Shown here: in pieces, positions 25,218 through 34,346 of the stretch
How positions within the stretch are numbered: position 1 is the stretch's first letter
Layout: every line of letters begins with the position of its first letter
DNA from: Polyangiaceae bacterium
GTDB taxonomy: Bacteria > Myxococcota_A > Polyangia > Polyangiales > Polyangiaceae
Reading direction: 5' to 3'
DNA length: 64,000 nucleotides
Assembly: GCA_025936115.1 (NCBI GenBank)
Contig: JAICTZ010000010.1
Span: 62,001-126,000, forward strand
Notes under the pieces: generated by a model
Database searches by the model: none
Seen by the model: the letters and a program-made list of their open reading frames with translations, nothing else
What the model was told of the DNA's origin: nothing
Made by a program: the position numbers and the translations under genes

Positions 25218-26936
25218 GTGAACGCGCCCTCGCTCGCTTGTCCGCACCGGCCGCGCTGCCCCGGTTGCCCCTTGCTCGAGCTCTCCTACCCGGCGCAGCT
25301 CGAGCAAAAGAGCTCAACGCTCGCCCGCGCGCTCGCGCTCTATCCGGTGCTCGCGGGGCACACGCTCGAGGCTGCCGTCGCTGCCGAGCCGGTCACGGCG
25401 TTTCGCGTGCGCACGAAGCTCGTCGTCGCCGGGAGCGCGCTCGGGCTCTTTGCGCGCGCTACGCACGACGTGGTCGATATTCCCGGCTGCCTCGTGCAAC
25501 GACCGCGACTCAAGGCGGTACTCGACGCGCTCAGAGCGGCGCTGCCCCTGCCCGGCCCCGTTTCGTCGCTCGATTTGCGGGAAGCGGACGAAGGGGTGCT
25601 CGTCACGGCCGCCGTGCCGCCGAGCTTCCCGCCGCGTGAGCGTCAGGCGCTGGCGGAGCGCATTGCCGCGCTCGCGCCGCACGTCGCGAGCGTCGCCGTG
25701 AGCACGCGCGAGAGTGACGCCCCACAGCTGCTCGGTGGCGGCCTGGAAGTGCTCGTCGGTCCGGCCGAGCTCCGTCACCGCCCCGATCCGGACGCTCCCT
25801 GGCACTACGCGGCGCATGGCGCTTTCGTTCAAGCCCACGCCGGGCAGCTCGTTCGCTTGCACGCGGCCGTCGAAGCCGCGCTCACGCAGCACGGCGCGCC
25901 GGCGCGTTCGCTCGCGGGCCTCGGCGTACTCGAGCTCTATGCCGGCTCCGGCGCGCTCGCGCTGCGGCTGGCTGCACACGGCGCGCGCGTGACGCTCGTC
26001 GAGAGCTTCGCCCCTGCCGTGCAGCGCGCAGAGAGCGCCGCTCGCGAGCAAGGACTCGAGCTCGAGACGCTCACCGCCGACGCCGGCGACGCACTCGCGC
26101 TTCTCGCGCGCGAAGGAGCGCGCTTCGATGCCGTCATCGTCGACCCGCCGCGCCGCGGCCTCACTCCCGACGTTCGACGGTTGATCGCGGCGCTCGCGCC
26201 CGAGCGCTTGATTTACGTGTCGTGCGCGCCCGAGACGCTCGCACGCGACGCCGCGGATTTTGCCCGGCTCGGCTACGCGCTCGCCCATGCCACGCCGTTC
26301 GACATGATTCCGCAGACGGACGCGGTCGAAACGCTCGCCCGCTTCGTGCGGCGGGAGCCGCCCGCTCCGAGCGTGCTCGCCGAGGACGCGACGTTCATCG
26401 CCATCGACAAGCCGCCGCACGCACGCGCCGGCGCGCCTGGCGGCGCGGAACACGCCGTCCCGCTCGCCGTACTCGACACGCCGGCGAGCGGCGTCTGCAT
26501 TTTCGCGAAAACGCCGGATTCGGCGCGTTCCCTCGAGGCCGCGCTGCGCAACGCGACCGCGGAGTACGTCCTGCTCGCGCGCGGCATCGTCCACGCGCGC
26601 GGCACGTTGTTGCTCGGGGGACGTAAATCCAACACCCGCGTTCGTTACGAGCGCACGCGCATCGTCGCCGGACACTCCTTGCTCAGCGTCCGGGCGGCCC
26701 CGAGTGACGCCCCGATGCTCACACGCGCGCTCGCGCGTATCGGCCACCCCGTGCTCGGCGACGCCCGTCACGGCGACCCTCGCTCGAACGCCCATTTTTC
26801 GCACCGTTACGGCCTCGATCGCGCATTTTTTCACCTGAGCACGCTCGAGCTCACGCTCCCGGTCGGCAAAAGATCGCGAGTCGAGTCGCCGTTAGCGCCG
26901 GATCTACGAGCCGTGCTCGGGATGATGGAGCACTAG
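25218..26936 (+). CDS. Fusion of TrmA/RlmD-type m5U methyltransferase and RluA-like pseudouridine synthase domain
   Basis: The track opens at a TTG (25158); GTG at 25218 (VNAPSLACPHRPRC) is preferred, giving 572 residues. The N-terminal two-thirds are an Fe-S uridine-C5 methyltransferase: CPHRPRCPGC plus a later IPGC supply four Cys, AHGAFVQAHAGQ matches the FFQ-N region, LELYAGSGALALRLAAHGA is the SAM motif, and DPPRRGL with VSCAPETLARD carries the catalytic Cys. Residues about 395-572 look like RluA: DATFIAIDKPPHARAG, AVLDTPASGVCIFAKT (catalytic Asp kept, HR of HRLD lost) and RIGHPVLGDARHGD. The TGRTHQIR motif is missing, so activity of this half is uncertain. Confidence 0.88.
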   Translation: MNAPSLACPHRPRCPGCPLLELSYPAQLEQKSSTLARALALYPVLAGHTLEAAVAAEPVTAFRVRTKLVVAGSALGLFARATHDVVDIPGCLVQRPRLKAVLDALRAALPLPGPVSSLDLREADEGVLVTAAVPPSFPPRERQALAERIAALAPHVASVAVSTRESDAPQLLGGGLEVLVGPAELRHRPDPDAPWHYAAHGAFVQAHAGQLVRLHAAVEAALTQHGAPARSLAGLGVLELYAGSGALALRLAAHGARVTLVESFAPAVQRAESAAREQGLELETLTADAGDALALLAREGARFDAVIVDPPRRGLTPDVRRLIAALAPERLIYVSCAPETLARDAADFARLGYALAHATPFDMIPQTDAVETLARFVRREPPAPSVLAEDATFIAIDKPPHARAGAPGGAEHAVPLAVLDTPASGVCIFAKTPDSARSLEAALRNATAEYVLLARGIVHARGTLLLGGRKSNTRVRYERTRIVAGHSLLSVRAAPSDAPMLTRALARIGHPVLGDARHGDPRSNAHFSHRYGLDRAFFHLSTLELTLPVGKRSRVESPLAPDLRAVLGMMEH

Positions 26937-26970
26937 AACGTCGCGCCGACGACGCGCGCGGCCTGCCCTG

Positions 26971-27531
26971 TTACAACGTCACGAGACCACGCTGCGCAGC
27001 CAGCAAAATCGCGCCAACGTGCACGCCGTGCGTGATTTCGCCGCTCTCGATCAGACCGAGGACGCGCCGGCACGGCACGCGCACGACGTCGATGTCTTCG
27101 CTCTCGTCGAGCGCACGCGTGCCCGTGGGCTCGGCGCCGAGCGCGCAGAAAAAGTGGGCGCGCACCGTCTGGCGCGACGGCTCGGTGGCAAAAGCCGCAA
27201 TCGCCTGCCAGTGCGCCGCAAGATAGCCGGTCTCCTCGCAGAGCTCGCGCCGCGCCGCGAGGAGCGGCTCCTCGCCCGGCTCCATCACGCCCGCGGGGAG
27301 CTCGAGACTATCGCCGCCGATGCCGTGGCGGTACTGCCGGACGAGCACCATTTCGTCTTCGCCCGTCACGCACACGACGCCGGCCCAATTCGGGGCTTCG
27401 ACCAGGTGAAATTCGCCCATCTCGCGGCCGTTGGCGAGTCGCACGCGATCTTCGTGCAGCGTGAGCCAGCGCCGCTCGACGAGCGTTCGGCGCTCGAGAA
27501 CTTGCCAAGGGGTGAGCGGGCGGTAGGTCAC
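26971..27531 (-). CDS. Nudix hydrolase, ADP-ribose pyrophosphatase-like
   Basis: GTG at 27531 ([20 protein letters not shown]) gives 186 residues; the ORF track begins earlier, inside the divergent gene. The Nudix box is complete, [20 protein letters not shown] plus TGY, and the N-terminal beta strands with [20 protein letters not shown] are typical of ADP-sugar pyrophosphatases. It sits between the two RNA-modification genes, convergent with the first (34 bp apart) and divergent from the second with only 15 bp between starts. Confidence 0.87.
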   Translation of the reverse strand: MTYRPLTPWQVLERRTLVERRWLTLHEDRVRLANGREMGEFHLVEAPNWAGVVCVTGEDEMVLVRQYRHGIGGDSLELPAGVMEPGEEPLLAARRELCEETGYLAAHWQAIAAFATEPSRQTVRAHFFCALGAEPTGTRALDESEDIDVVRVPCRRVLGLIESGEITHGVHVGAILLAAQRGLVTL

Positions 27532-27546
27532 GGCCCGAGCGATAGC

Positions 27547-29118
27547 ATGCCGACGACCCCACGCGCGCCGAACCTCGACGATCCGGGCTTTACGCCGGGC
27601 GCCGCTCACTTCGAGGCGCTCTTCAGCGAGCTTCGCGCAGCGAGCCGCGAGGACGCACCGCGCATCGAACGCGTGCTCGCGCGCGGCGGCGAAGCGGCGC
27701 TCCGCGCCGTGCTCGCGCGGCTACCCCACGGCGCGTCGAGCGAGCGCGCGCGACTCGTCAGCATCCTCGGCCGCATCGGCGACGCCCGGGCGAGCGAGGC
27801 GCTGCGCGAGGCGCTTGCCGACGGCGACGAACGCGTGGCCCGTCGCGCCGCGAACGCGCTCGGCAAGCTCGATTTCGACCCGAAGAACGACGCCGCGCTC
27901 CGCGCCGCCTGGCGCGACGCCGGCACGCCGTTCCGCCGCTCGCTCGCCGAGGCGCTCGGCAAGGTGGGAAGCGCCGAAGCACGCGCGCTGCTCGAGGCCG
28001 AGCTCGCTCCTGATCCGGAGCTCGAGCGCATCGCGCGCCAAGCGCTCTTGGTGCTCGAACGCCGCCACAGCCGAGGGGGCGCGGGTGGGATCCGCATGAC
28101 GGCGCCGCTCGGCATCGCGTTGCCCATCGTGGCCGAGTGCCGCGCGGGCCTCGCCGAGATGCTCGCCGAGGAGCTCTGCGCGGTGGGCGCTGCACGCGCC
28201 GTTTCGCCCGCTTCCGTCCGAGTTCCATTCGCAGGCGCCCTCACCGAGCTCTTCGTCGCGCGCACGGCGCTCCGTTTCAGCGTGCGCGTCGAGCTGCCGA
28301 GGACGGACGATGCGGCGTTGCCCGAAGCGCTCGCGTTCGCGCTCTCGAGTGAACCCGCGAAGGCCGCCTTCGGCGCGTGGACGCAGGGTGCGGCGCGTTT
28401 TCGGCTGGGGTTCGCCGAGGGCGGCCACCAGCGTGCGCTCGTGTTTCGCAGCGTCGTGGCGCTGCGTACCCGCTGTCCGGAGCTCGTGAACGATCCGCGC
28501 GGCCCGAGCTGGGACGTGACGATCGCGCGGCGCACGAGCTCGCCGCACGTTCTGCTCACGCCGGTCGCCTTCGTCGATCCGAGGTTCGCCTACCGAAAGC
28601 GCGACGTCCGCGCGGCATCTCATCCAACGATCGCGGCCGCCCTTGCGCGTGCCGCCGGCGTGCAGCCGGACGACATCGTGTGGGATCCGTTCGTCGGCAG
28701 CGGGCTCGAGCTGATCGAGCGCGCGTTGCTCGGACCCTACCGCGCCCTCATCGGCAGCGACCTCGAGCCGGGAGCGCTCGAAGCCGCCCGCGAAAACCTG
28801 ACGGCCGCCGGCCTCCGCGCCGAGCTCCTCCGCGGCAACGCCACGACCCTCGAGCCCCCTCGCGTTTCACTCATTCTCACCAATCCCCCGATGGGACGGC
28901 GCCTCGTCCGCGATCGCACGCTCGCAGACCTGCTCGACGAGTTCGTGGCGCACGCGGCGCGCGTGCTCGCGCGCGGCGGGCGGCTGGTCTGGCTTTCACC
29001 CGGAGCGGAGCGGAGCGCCGCCACGGCGACCCGGGCAGGTTTTCGCGTCCTGCGCGGCCCGCGCGTCGACCTCGGCGGGTTCGAGGTCGAGCTGCAGACG
29101 TGCCGGCTCCCGGCGTAA
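27547..29118 (+). CDS. HEAT-repeat protein fused to RNA guanine-N2-methyltransferase-like domain
   Basis: The track starts at 27019, but ATG 27547 ([20 protein letters not shown]) clears the divergent Nudix gene and gives 523 residues. Residues about 25-180 are HEAT-type helical pairs ([40 protein letters not shown]). The middle part looks THUMP-like. The C-terminal 180 residues are a class I methyltransferase with [20 protein letters not shown], a [14 protein letters not shown] strand and [10 protein letters not shown], the NPPx of Trm14/RlmL-type N2-guanine enzymes with Met in place of the common Tyr. A tRNA or rRNA target is likely but unproven. Confidence 0.82.
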   Translation: MPTTPRAPNLDDPGFTPGAAHFEALFSELRAASREDAPRIERVLARGGEAALRAVLARLPHGASSERARLVSILGRIGDARASEALREALADGDERVARRAANALGKLDFDPKNDAALRAAWRDAGTPFRRSLAEALGKVGSAEARALLEAELAPDPELERIARQALLVLERRHSRGGAGGIRMTAPLGIALPIVAECRAGLAEMLAEELCAVGAARAVSPASVRVPFAGALTELFVARTALRFSVRVELPRTDDAALPEALAFALSSEPAKAAFGAWTQGAARFRLGFAEGGHQRALVFRSVVALRTRCPELVNDPRGPSWDVTIARRTSSPHVLLTPVAFVDPRFAYRKRDVRAASHPTIAAALARAAGVQPDDIVWDPFVGSGLELIERALLGPYRALIGSDLEPGALEAARENLTAAGLRAELLRGNATTLEPPRVSLILTNPPMGRRLVRDRTLADLLDEFVAHAARVLARGGRLVWLSPGAERSAATATRAGFRVLRGPRVDLGGFEVELQTCRLPA

Positions 29119-29145
29119 ACCCTACAAAAACCCACCTGCGACCGC

Positions 29146-29173
29146 TTGACGCTGACCGGGCGCGCGTTATTGA
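29146..29173 (+). promoter_or_regulatory. Candidate promoter of the TetR-RND operon
   Basis: TTGACG (29146-29151) and TATTGA (29168-29173) are separated by 16 bases, a fair sigma70 match 37 bases upstream of the regulator ATG. The twin palindromes listed next lie immediately downstream, where a bound repressor would block transcription. Confidence 0.4.
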
Positions 29174-29180
29174 CTGACTG

Positions 29181-29204
29181 GTCACTGACCCATCGGTCAC
29201 TGAC
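29181..29204 (+). promoter_or_regulatory. Two GTCACTGAC palindromes, probable TetR operator
   Basis: GTCACTGAC (GTCA-C-TGAC, an inverted repeat about a central base) occurs at 29181-29189 and 29196-29204, 15 bp apart, immediately before the start of the TetR gene. Extra TGAC half-sites precede the first copy. Spacing and position suit a TetR dimer pair repressing its own efflux operon. Confidence 0.6.
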
Positions 29205-29209
29205 TCCCC

Positions 29210-29890
29210 ATGGCCCGCCCGAGTGACCCGAGTGCCCGCACGCGTCTGCTGGAAGCAGCGCGACACGTCTTCATCGAGCATGGGCTCGACCGCGCCAAGG
29301 TCGAAGACATCACGCGCGCAGCAGGGCTCTCGAAGGGCGCCTTCTATCTTCACTTCAAGACCAAAGACGACGCGTTCAAGGAGATCCTCGGCAGCGCGCT
29401 CGCCGAGCTCGGAACGATCTTGGGCGAGGTCGAGGGCTCGCGCGCCGAGTGGAGCGCCAAGCCCTATCCCGAGCTCATCGAGCAATGGTTCTACAAGGAC
29501 CTGCGGCTCTTCGAATGCCTCTGGAAACATCGGTCCATCATGCGGCTCGTGCTCGAGGGCGGCGGCTCACCGAGCTACGGCCACCTCATCGATCTGTTCG
29601 CCGCGAGCGCGCAGGAGACGAGCGAGCGGCTCATCCGGTACGGCCTCGAGTGCGGGTACTACCGTGCCGACCTGGATCCGAAACAAGCCGCCGCCTTCGT
29701 CGCGGGCGGTTACGACCGGTTGGCCCGCCGGCTCGTCCATGAGCGGCGTAAGCCGAACCTCGAACGCTGGCTGCTCGGCGCGCAGGCGCTGTGCGTGCGT
29801 GCGCTCGGGACACCGGAATTCATCGACGCCTGCGTGAACGTTCACGCCGCGCGGCTGTCGGAGTCTTCGCGACGCCGCGCCACGGCGTGA
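29210..29890 (+). CDS. TetR-family transcriptional repressor of the efflux operon
   Basis: A 226-residue regulator. The N-terminal helix-turn-helix reads ARTRLLEAARHVFIEHGLDR then KVEDITRAAGLSKGAFYLHF, the standard TetR pattern. The C-terminal two-thirds are the helical ligand-binding domain, which has no recognisable inducer signature. It is the first gene before the adaptor, pump and channel genes, 37 bp apart, and has twin palindromes just ahead of its start, so autoregulation is likely. Confidence 0.92.
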   Translation: MARPSDPSARTRLLEAARHVFIEHGLDRAKVEDITRAAGLSKGAFYLHFKTKDDAFKEILGSALAELGTILGEVEGSRAEWSAKPYPELIEQWFYKDLRLFECLWKHRSIMRLVLEGGGSPSYGHLIDLFAASAQETSERLIRYGLECGYYRADLDPKQAAAFVAGGYDRLARRLVHERRKPNLERWLLGAQALCVRALGTPEFIDACVNVHAARLSESSRRRATA

Positions 29891-29927
29891 CCACCCGCGC
29901 CCTTTTCACCCTCCCCGAAACGCTCCG

Positions 29928-31133
29928 ATGACTCAACGCCTGCCCGCCACCGCCGCCCCTGATCCTGATCCCGATCCCTCCCACTTGCCCGGGGGAGCGC
30001 GGCCCCGCGCGCCACTCGTCGGCGTCATCGCCGGAGTCGTGACCTTCGCGGCCTTCGCCGGCTGGGCGGGGGTCCGCATCCAGGCGGCGACGCGAAACAA
30101 GACCGAGGTCGCCGCCCAGCGCAACGGCGACCAAAAGCGCGCCGCCGAGCTCGCGCACGCGCCTCAAAGCGTGAACGTCGTGACGCCCACTCCGGCCGCC
30201 TGGGAGCCGGTGGTGGAGATCGACGGCACCGTAGCGGCCGGACAGCACGCCGAGCTCGGGTTCAAGACGGGCGGACGGATCGCGCAAATCAGCGTCAAGG
30301 TCGGCGACACGGTCAAGGCCGGGCAGCTGCTCGCCACACTCGACGCGGGCGAAGCGGCTGCGCAAGTCCGCGCGACGCAGGCGCAGGTGCGCGCGGCAGA
30401 AGCAGAGCTCGCGCTCGCGAGCGACAGCGACCGCCGCACGCAGACGATGGTGCAGAGCGGGTCCGCTGCCGAGGGCATGGGCGTGCAAAGCGCGCAGCAG
30501 CGTGCGTTCGCCACCGCACAGCTCGAGGCGGCGCAGGCGCAGCTCTCGCTCAATCAGGTCGCGCTCGCCAATCACCGCTTGTCGGCGCCTTTCGCCGGCA
30601 GCGTCACGCGGGCGCCCGAGGGGATCGGCGCCGTGGTGAGCACGGGGAGCGCGCTGTTCGAGATCGACGATCTGTCGCGTCTCAAGCTCAAGGGGACGCT
30701 CGGCGAGCAGGACGCCGCGCTCGTGGCGCCCGGCGCAGTGCTCGCCATCGACACCGAGCACGGCGCCGTCAGCGGCACCGTGACGGCCGTGCTCGGCACC
30801 GTCGACCCCTCGACCCGCCGCGTGCGCGTGGAGGCGACGATCGAGAACGCGGGCGGCCGGCTCCGCGCCGGCAGCTTCGTGCGCGCGACCGTCAAGGGCA
30901 AAGAGAGCCTGCAAGTGCTCAAGCTGCCGCACGACGCGCTCCGCCCCGGCGCGCAGGACGAAGTGTTCGTCGTCGAAAATGACGCGCTCGTTTCCCGTCA
31001 CCTCGCCTTCTCGATCGCGCCCGACGGCACGCTGCTCGTCCGTCGCGGCCTTGCGGCGACTGATCGAGTCGTGCTCGCGCCGCGCTCGGACGCCGAGGCA
31101 GGCGATCGCGTCACGCCGAGGAGTCAGCCGTGA
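29928..31133 (+). CDS. RND efflux periplasmic adaptor (membrane fusion protein)
   Basis: A 401-residue adaptor linking pump and outer-membrane channel. After a Pro/Asp-rich cytoplasmic start comes one membrane span (PLVGVIAGVVTFAAFAGWAG, about 24-43) with no lipobox. Next is the lipoyl-like half GGRIAQISVKVGDTVKAGQL, a coiled-coil hairpin (residues about 140-200), the second lipoyl half NHRLSAPFAGSVTRAPEGIG and a beta-barrel domain. Its stop overlaps the pump gene as GTGA, giving coupled translation. Confidence 0.93.
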   Translation: MTQRLPATAAPDPDPDPSHLPGGARPRAPLVGVIAGVVTFAAFAGWAGVRIQAATRNKTEVAAQRNGDQKRAAELAHAPQSVNVVTPTPAAWEPVVEIDGTVAAGQHAELGFKTGGRIAQISVKVGDTVKAGQLLATLDAGEAAAQVRATQAQVRAAEAELALASDSDRRTQTMVQSGSAAEGMGVQSAQQRAFATAQLEAAQAQLSLNQVALANHRLSAPFAGSVTRAPEGIGAVVSTGSALFEIDDLSRLKLKGTLGEQDAALVAPGAVLAIDTEHGAVSGTVTAVLGTVDPSTRRVRVEATIENAGGRLRAGSFVRATVKGKESLQVLKLPHDALRPGAQDEVFVVENDALVSRHLAFSIAPDGTLLVRRGLAATDRVVLAPRSDAEAGDRVTPRSQP

Positions 31134-34100
31134 ATCTCTCCGCCGTCGCCATCAAGCGGCCCGTCTTCACCGTCATGATCATGGCGGCGATGGCGGTGCT
31201 CGGCATCGTCGCTTTCAAGCGGCTGGGCTCCGACCTATTCCCGGACGTGTCGTTCCCCGCCGTGGTCGTCACGGTGCCCTACCCTGGCGCGAGCCCGAAG
31301 GAAGTCGAGACCCTCGTCGCGAAACCGCTCGAGGACGCCGTCATCGGCATCAACGGCATCGACCGCGTGCGCTCGTTCTCGCGCGAGGGTTCGGCGCTCG
31401 TCTTCGTGCTGTTCAATCTGGGCGTCGACGTGACCGACGCCGCCACGGAAGTGCGCGAGCGCGTCTCGCAAGTGCGCTACAAGCTGCCGGACGAGACGAA
31501 AGAGCCGATCATCAACCGTTTCGACGTGTCGGCCTCGCCGGTGCTCACGTACACGGTACGCGGCCAAGGCTCGCTCGCCGAGCTCCGCGACTACACGGAT
31601 CACACGCTCCGCCCCGCGCTCGAGCAGGTGGACGGCGTCGCCGCCGTCGACATCAAGGGCGGTCAAACGCGCGAGGTGCGCGTGCTGCTCGATCGGCCGA
31701 AGCTCGACGCGCTCGGCGTGGGGCTCGGCCAAGTCGTCGCCCGGCTACGCGCCGAGAACCTGAACGTGCCCGCCGGTCATTACGACGAGGGCGCGCGGGA
31801 AGTCTCCGTGCGCACGGTCGGCGAGTTCAAGAACGTCGAGCAAATTCGCGACGTGATCGTGGCGACGGCCAAGGACGGCTCGGTCGTGCGCCTGCGCGAC
31901 GTAGCGAACGTCCTCGACGGCTTCGCCGACGAGACGACGCTCGTGCGCGTGAACGGCACCGAGGCGGTGACGTTCGAAGTGCGCAAACAAACGGGCAAAA
32001 ACACGGTCGAAATCGCGCACGCCGTCAAAGCTCGGCTCGCGGAGCTCGAAAAATCGTTCCCCGCCGGGATGTCGACCTCGCTCCTCATCGATCAGTCGCG
32101 GTTCATCGAGGTCGAGCTTCATTCAGTGCAGCATCACATCGTGATCGGCGGCTTGATGGCGGTGCTGATCATCCTCGTCTTCATGATGGATCTGCGCTCG
32201 ACGCTCATCAGCGCCGTCGCGCTGCCGACGAGCGTCATCGGCACGTTCTTCGTGATGTACGTGCTCGGCTTCACGCTGAACATGATGACGCTGCTCGCGC
32301 TCTCGCTCGCGATCGGCCTCTTGATCGACGACGCCGTCGTCGTGCGCGAGAACATCTTCAAGCACATCGAGCGCGGCAAGCCGCCGATGCAAGCGGCGCT
32401 CGACGGCACGAAGGAAGTCGCGCTCAGCGTGTTCGCGACCACCCTCACCATCATCGCGGTGTTCTTGCCGGTCGCGTTCGTCAAAGGCATGGTGGGGCAA
32501 TTTTTCCGCCAGTTCGGCATCACGATTTCCGCCGCGGTCGCGATTTCGCTGTTCGTCGCCTTCACGCTCGATCCGATGCTTTCGTCGCGCTTCTCCAAGC
32601 AGAAGACGCACGAAGCCGGCGCGTTCGAGTGGCTCAAGGCGCCGTTCGAATGGGTGTTCCGCACCGTCGAGCAAACCTACGCCGCCATGCTCGGCTGGGC
32701 CGTGCGACACAAGCTCGCCGTCGGCGCCTTGGCCCTCCTGAGTCTCGTGTTCATGGGCTGGGTCACCTCCCTCATGGGCTCCGAGTTCGTGAACTCCGAA
32801 GACAGAAGCCAGTTCGTCGTCGAAGCGGAGCTGCCGGCCGGAACCGCGCTCGCCGAGACCTCGCGCCTGTCGGCCGTGGCCGAGGACGAGCTCCTGAAGA
32901 CGCCCGAAATACAGGTGCTCGCCTCGACGCTCGGCGTGGACGGTGAGCCGAACAAGATCCGCTGGCGTATCGCCACCACCCCGAAGGACCAGCGAACCAA
33001 GGGCCTCGCCGCGTTGAAAGAGGCCGGCCGGCGCGCCGCCCAGCTGATCCCGGGTGCCAAGGTGACGGCGACCGACCCCCCCTTCGTCGAGGGCGCGGCG
33101 ACCGAAGCGCCCATCATGATCAACGTGCGCGGCGACGAGTTTCCGCGAATTGAAGCAGCAGCGAACAAGATCGAGAAAATCCTGAAGGCCACGCCGGGCG
33201 TCTCCGATATCCAGGTCCGCTACTCACCCGGCCGGCCCGAGCTCGAGGTCGAGCTCGACCGCCAGCGGGCAGCCGATCATGGCCTGAGTGTGACCGAGGT
33301 CGCCCTCGCCCTGCGCACCGCCATGGAAGGCGACGAGAGCGGCAACCTGCGCTCCGGCACCGACGAGATCCCGATCCGCGTTCGACTGAGCGAGGACTAC
33401 CGGCAGAACGCGGAAGCACTAAGGAACCTGACGCTCCAGACGAGCCATGGTCCCGTGAAGCTCTCCGACGTCGCGAATTTCCACCGCAGTGAAGGCCCGC
33501 AGGTGATCGAGCGTGAAAACCGCCAGCGCCAAATCACCCTCTGGGCTACTCCCATCGGCCGTCCGCTCGGCGACGTGGCCAAGGAGTTTCAGCCCGCGAT
33601 CGCCAAGGCGTCGCTCGGCTCGGGTATCTCCGTCGCGTACGACGGACAGCTCCGTCTCATGAACGAAACGAACGAGAACATGGCGCTCGCGCTCCTGCTC
33701 GGCGTGGTGTTCATCTACATCGTGCTCGCGTCGCAGTTCGAGAGCTTCATCCACCCGCTCACGATCATGCTCACGCTGCCGCTCGCGCTCGTCGGCGGCA
33801 TCGTCGGCCTGTTTCTCACGAACAACACCATGGCGATGGGCGCGCTCATCGGCATCGTCCTCCTCATGGGTCTCGTGACGAAGAATGCGATTTTGCTGAT
33901 CGATCGAGCGATCGTGCACGTGCGCGACCAGGGCATGACGCCGTTTCGCGCCATCGTGACGGCCGGCCCCGAACGCCTGCGCCCGATCCTCATGACGAGC
34001 GCCGCCATGGTGCTCGGCATGCTGCCGACGGCGGTGAGTCACGGCGAAGGCAGCGAATTTCGCGCTCCGATGGCGATCGCCGTCATCGGCGGCGTCGTGA

Positions 34101-34264
34101 GCTCGACGCTGCTGTCGCTGATCGTCGTCCCCGTCTTCTATCTCGCCATCGAGAACTTCAAACGCTGGCTCCCGCTCGCCTCGGCCAAGGTGCGCGGGTT
34201 GCTGCCTCTTGGCCGTAGCCGAGCTCCGGTCGCGCCGGACGGAGCGGCATCGTCCGCCGAATAG
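31130..34264 (+). CDS. RND multidrug efflux pump (AcrB/HAE1 family)
   Basis: A full-length 1044-residue inner-membrane pump, started by GTG overlapping the adaptor stop. The N-terminus MNLSAVAIKRPVFTVMIMAA is typical, and the proton-relay Asp pair is in SLAIGLLIDDAVVVRENIFK near residue 400. Twelve spans are spaced around two large periplasmic loops; GIVLLMGLVTKNAILLIDRA near residue 915 is the matching span of the second half. AcrB-type pumps export drugs, detergents or secondary metabolites; the substrate is not predictable from sequence. Confidence 0.95.
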   Translation: MNLSAVAIKRPVFTVMIMAAMAVLGIVAFKRLGSDLFPDVSFPAVVVTVPYPGASPKEVETLVAKPLEDAVIGINGIDRVRSFSREGSALVFVLFNLGVDVTDAATEVRERVSQVRYKLPDETKEPIINRFDVSASPVLTYTVRGQGSLAELRDYTDHTLRPALEQVDGVAAVDIKGGQTREVRVLLDRPKLDALGVGLGQVVARLRAENLNVPAGHYDEGAREVSVRTVGEFKNVEQIRDVIVATAKDGSVVRLRDVANVLDGFADETTLVRVNGTEAVTFEVRKQTGKNTVEIAHAVKARLAELEKSFPAGMSTSLLIDQSRFIEVELHSVQHHIVIGGLMAVLIILVFMMDLRSTLISAVALPTSVIGTFFVMYVLGFTLNMMTLLALSLAIGLLIDDAVVVRENIFKHIERGKPPMQAALDGTKEVALSVFATTLTIIAVFLPVAFVKGMVGQFFRQFGITISAAVAISLFVAFTLDPMLSSRFSKQKTHEAGAFEWLKAPFEWVFRTVEQTYAAMLGWAVRHKLAVGALALLSLVFMGWVTSLMGSEFVNSEDRSQFVVEAELPAGTALAETSRLSAVAEDELLKTPEIQVLASTLGVDGEPNKIRWRIATTPKDQRTKGLAALKEAGRRAAQLIPGAKVTATDPPFVEGAATEAPIMINVRGDEFPRIEAAANKIEKILKATPGVSDIQVRYSPGRPELEVELDRQRAADHGLSVTEVALALRTAMEGDESGNLRSGTDEIPIRVRLSEDYRQNAEALRNLTLQTSHGPVKLSDVANFHRSEGPQVIERENRQRQITLWATPIGRPLGDVAKEFQPAIAKASLGSGISVAYDGQLRLMNETNENMALALLLGVVFIYIVLASQFESFIHPLTIMLTLPLALVGGIVGLFLTNNTMAMGALIGIVLLMGLVTKNAILLIDRAIVHVRDQGMTPFRAIVTAGPERLRPILMTSAAMVLGMLPTAVSHGEGSEFRAPMAIAVIGGVVSSTLLSLIVVPVFYLAIENFKRWLPLASAKVRGLLPLGRSRAPVAPDGAASSAE

Positions 34265-34320
34265 AGACCGTCACCCGCCGAATAGAGACTGCCGCTCACC
34301 GATTAGAGATTGCGGCGGCA
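34258..34320 (+). repeat. 21 bp tandem repeat, three imperfect copies
   Basis: Units beginning CGAATAGAGAC, CGAATAGAGAC and CGATTAGAGAT start at 34258, 34279 and 34300, an exact 21 bp period. The first copy carries the pump stop codon (TAG) and the other two fill the gap ahead of the outer-membrane channel gene. Two helical turns per unit suits a DNA-binding site, or it may act on mRNA stability; no factor is recognised. Confidence 0.75.
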
Positions 34321-34346
34321 GAGTGCCCAGCCCTAGGAATCCGCAC

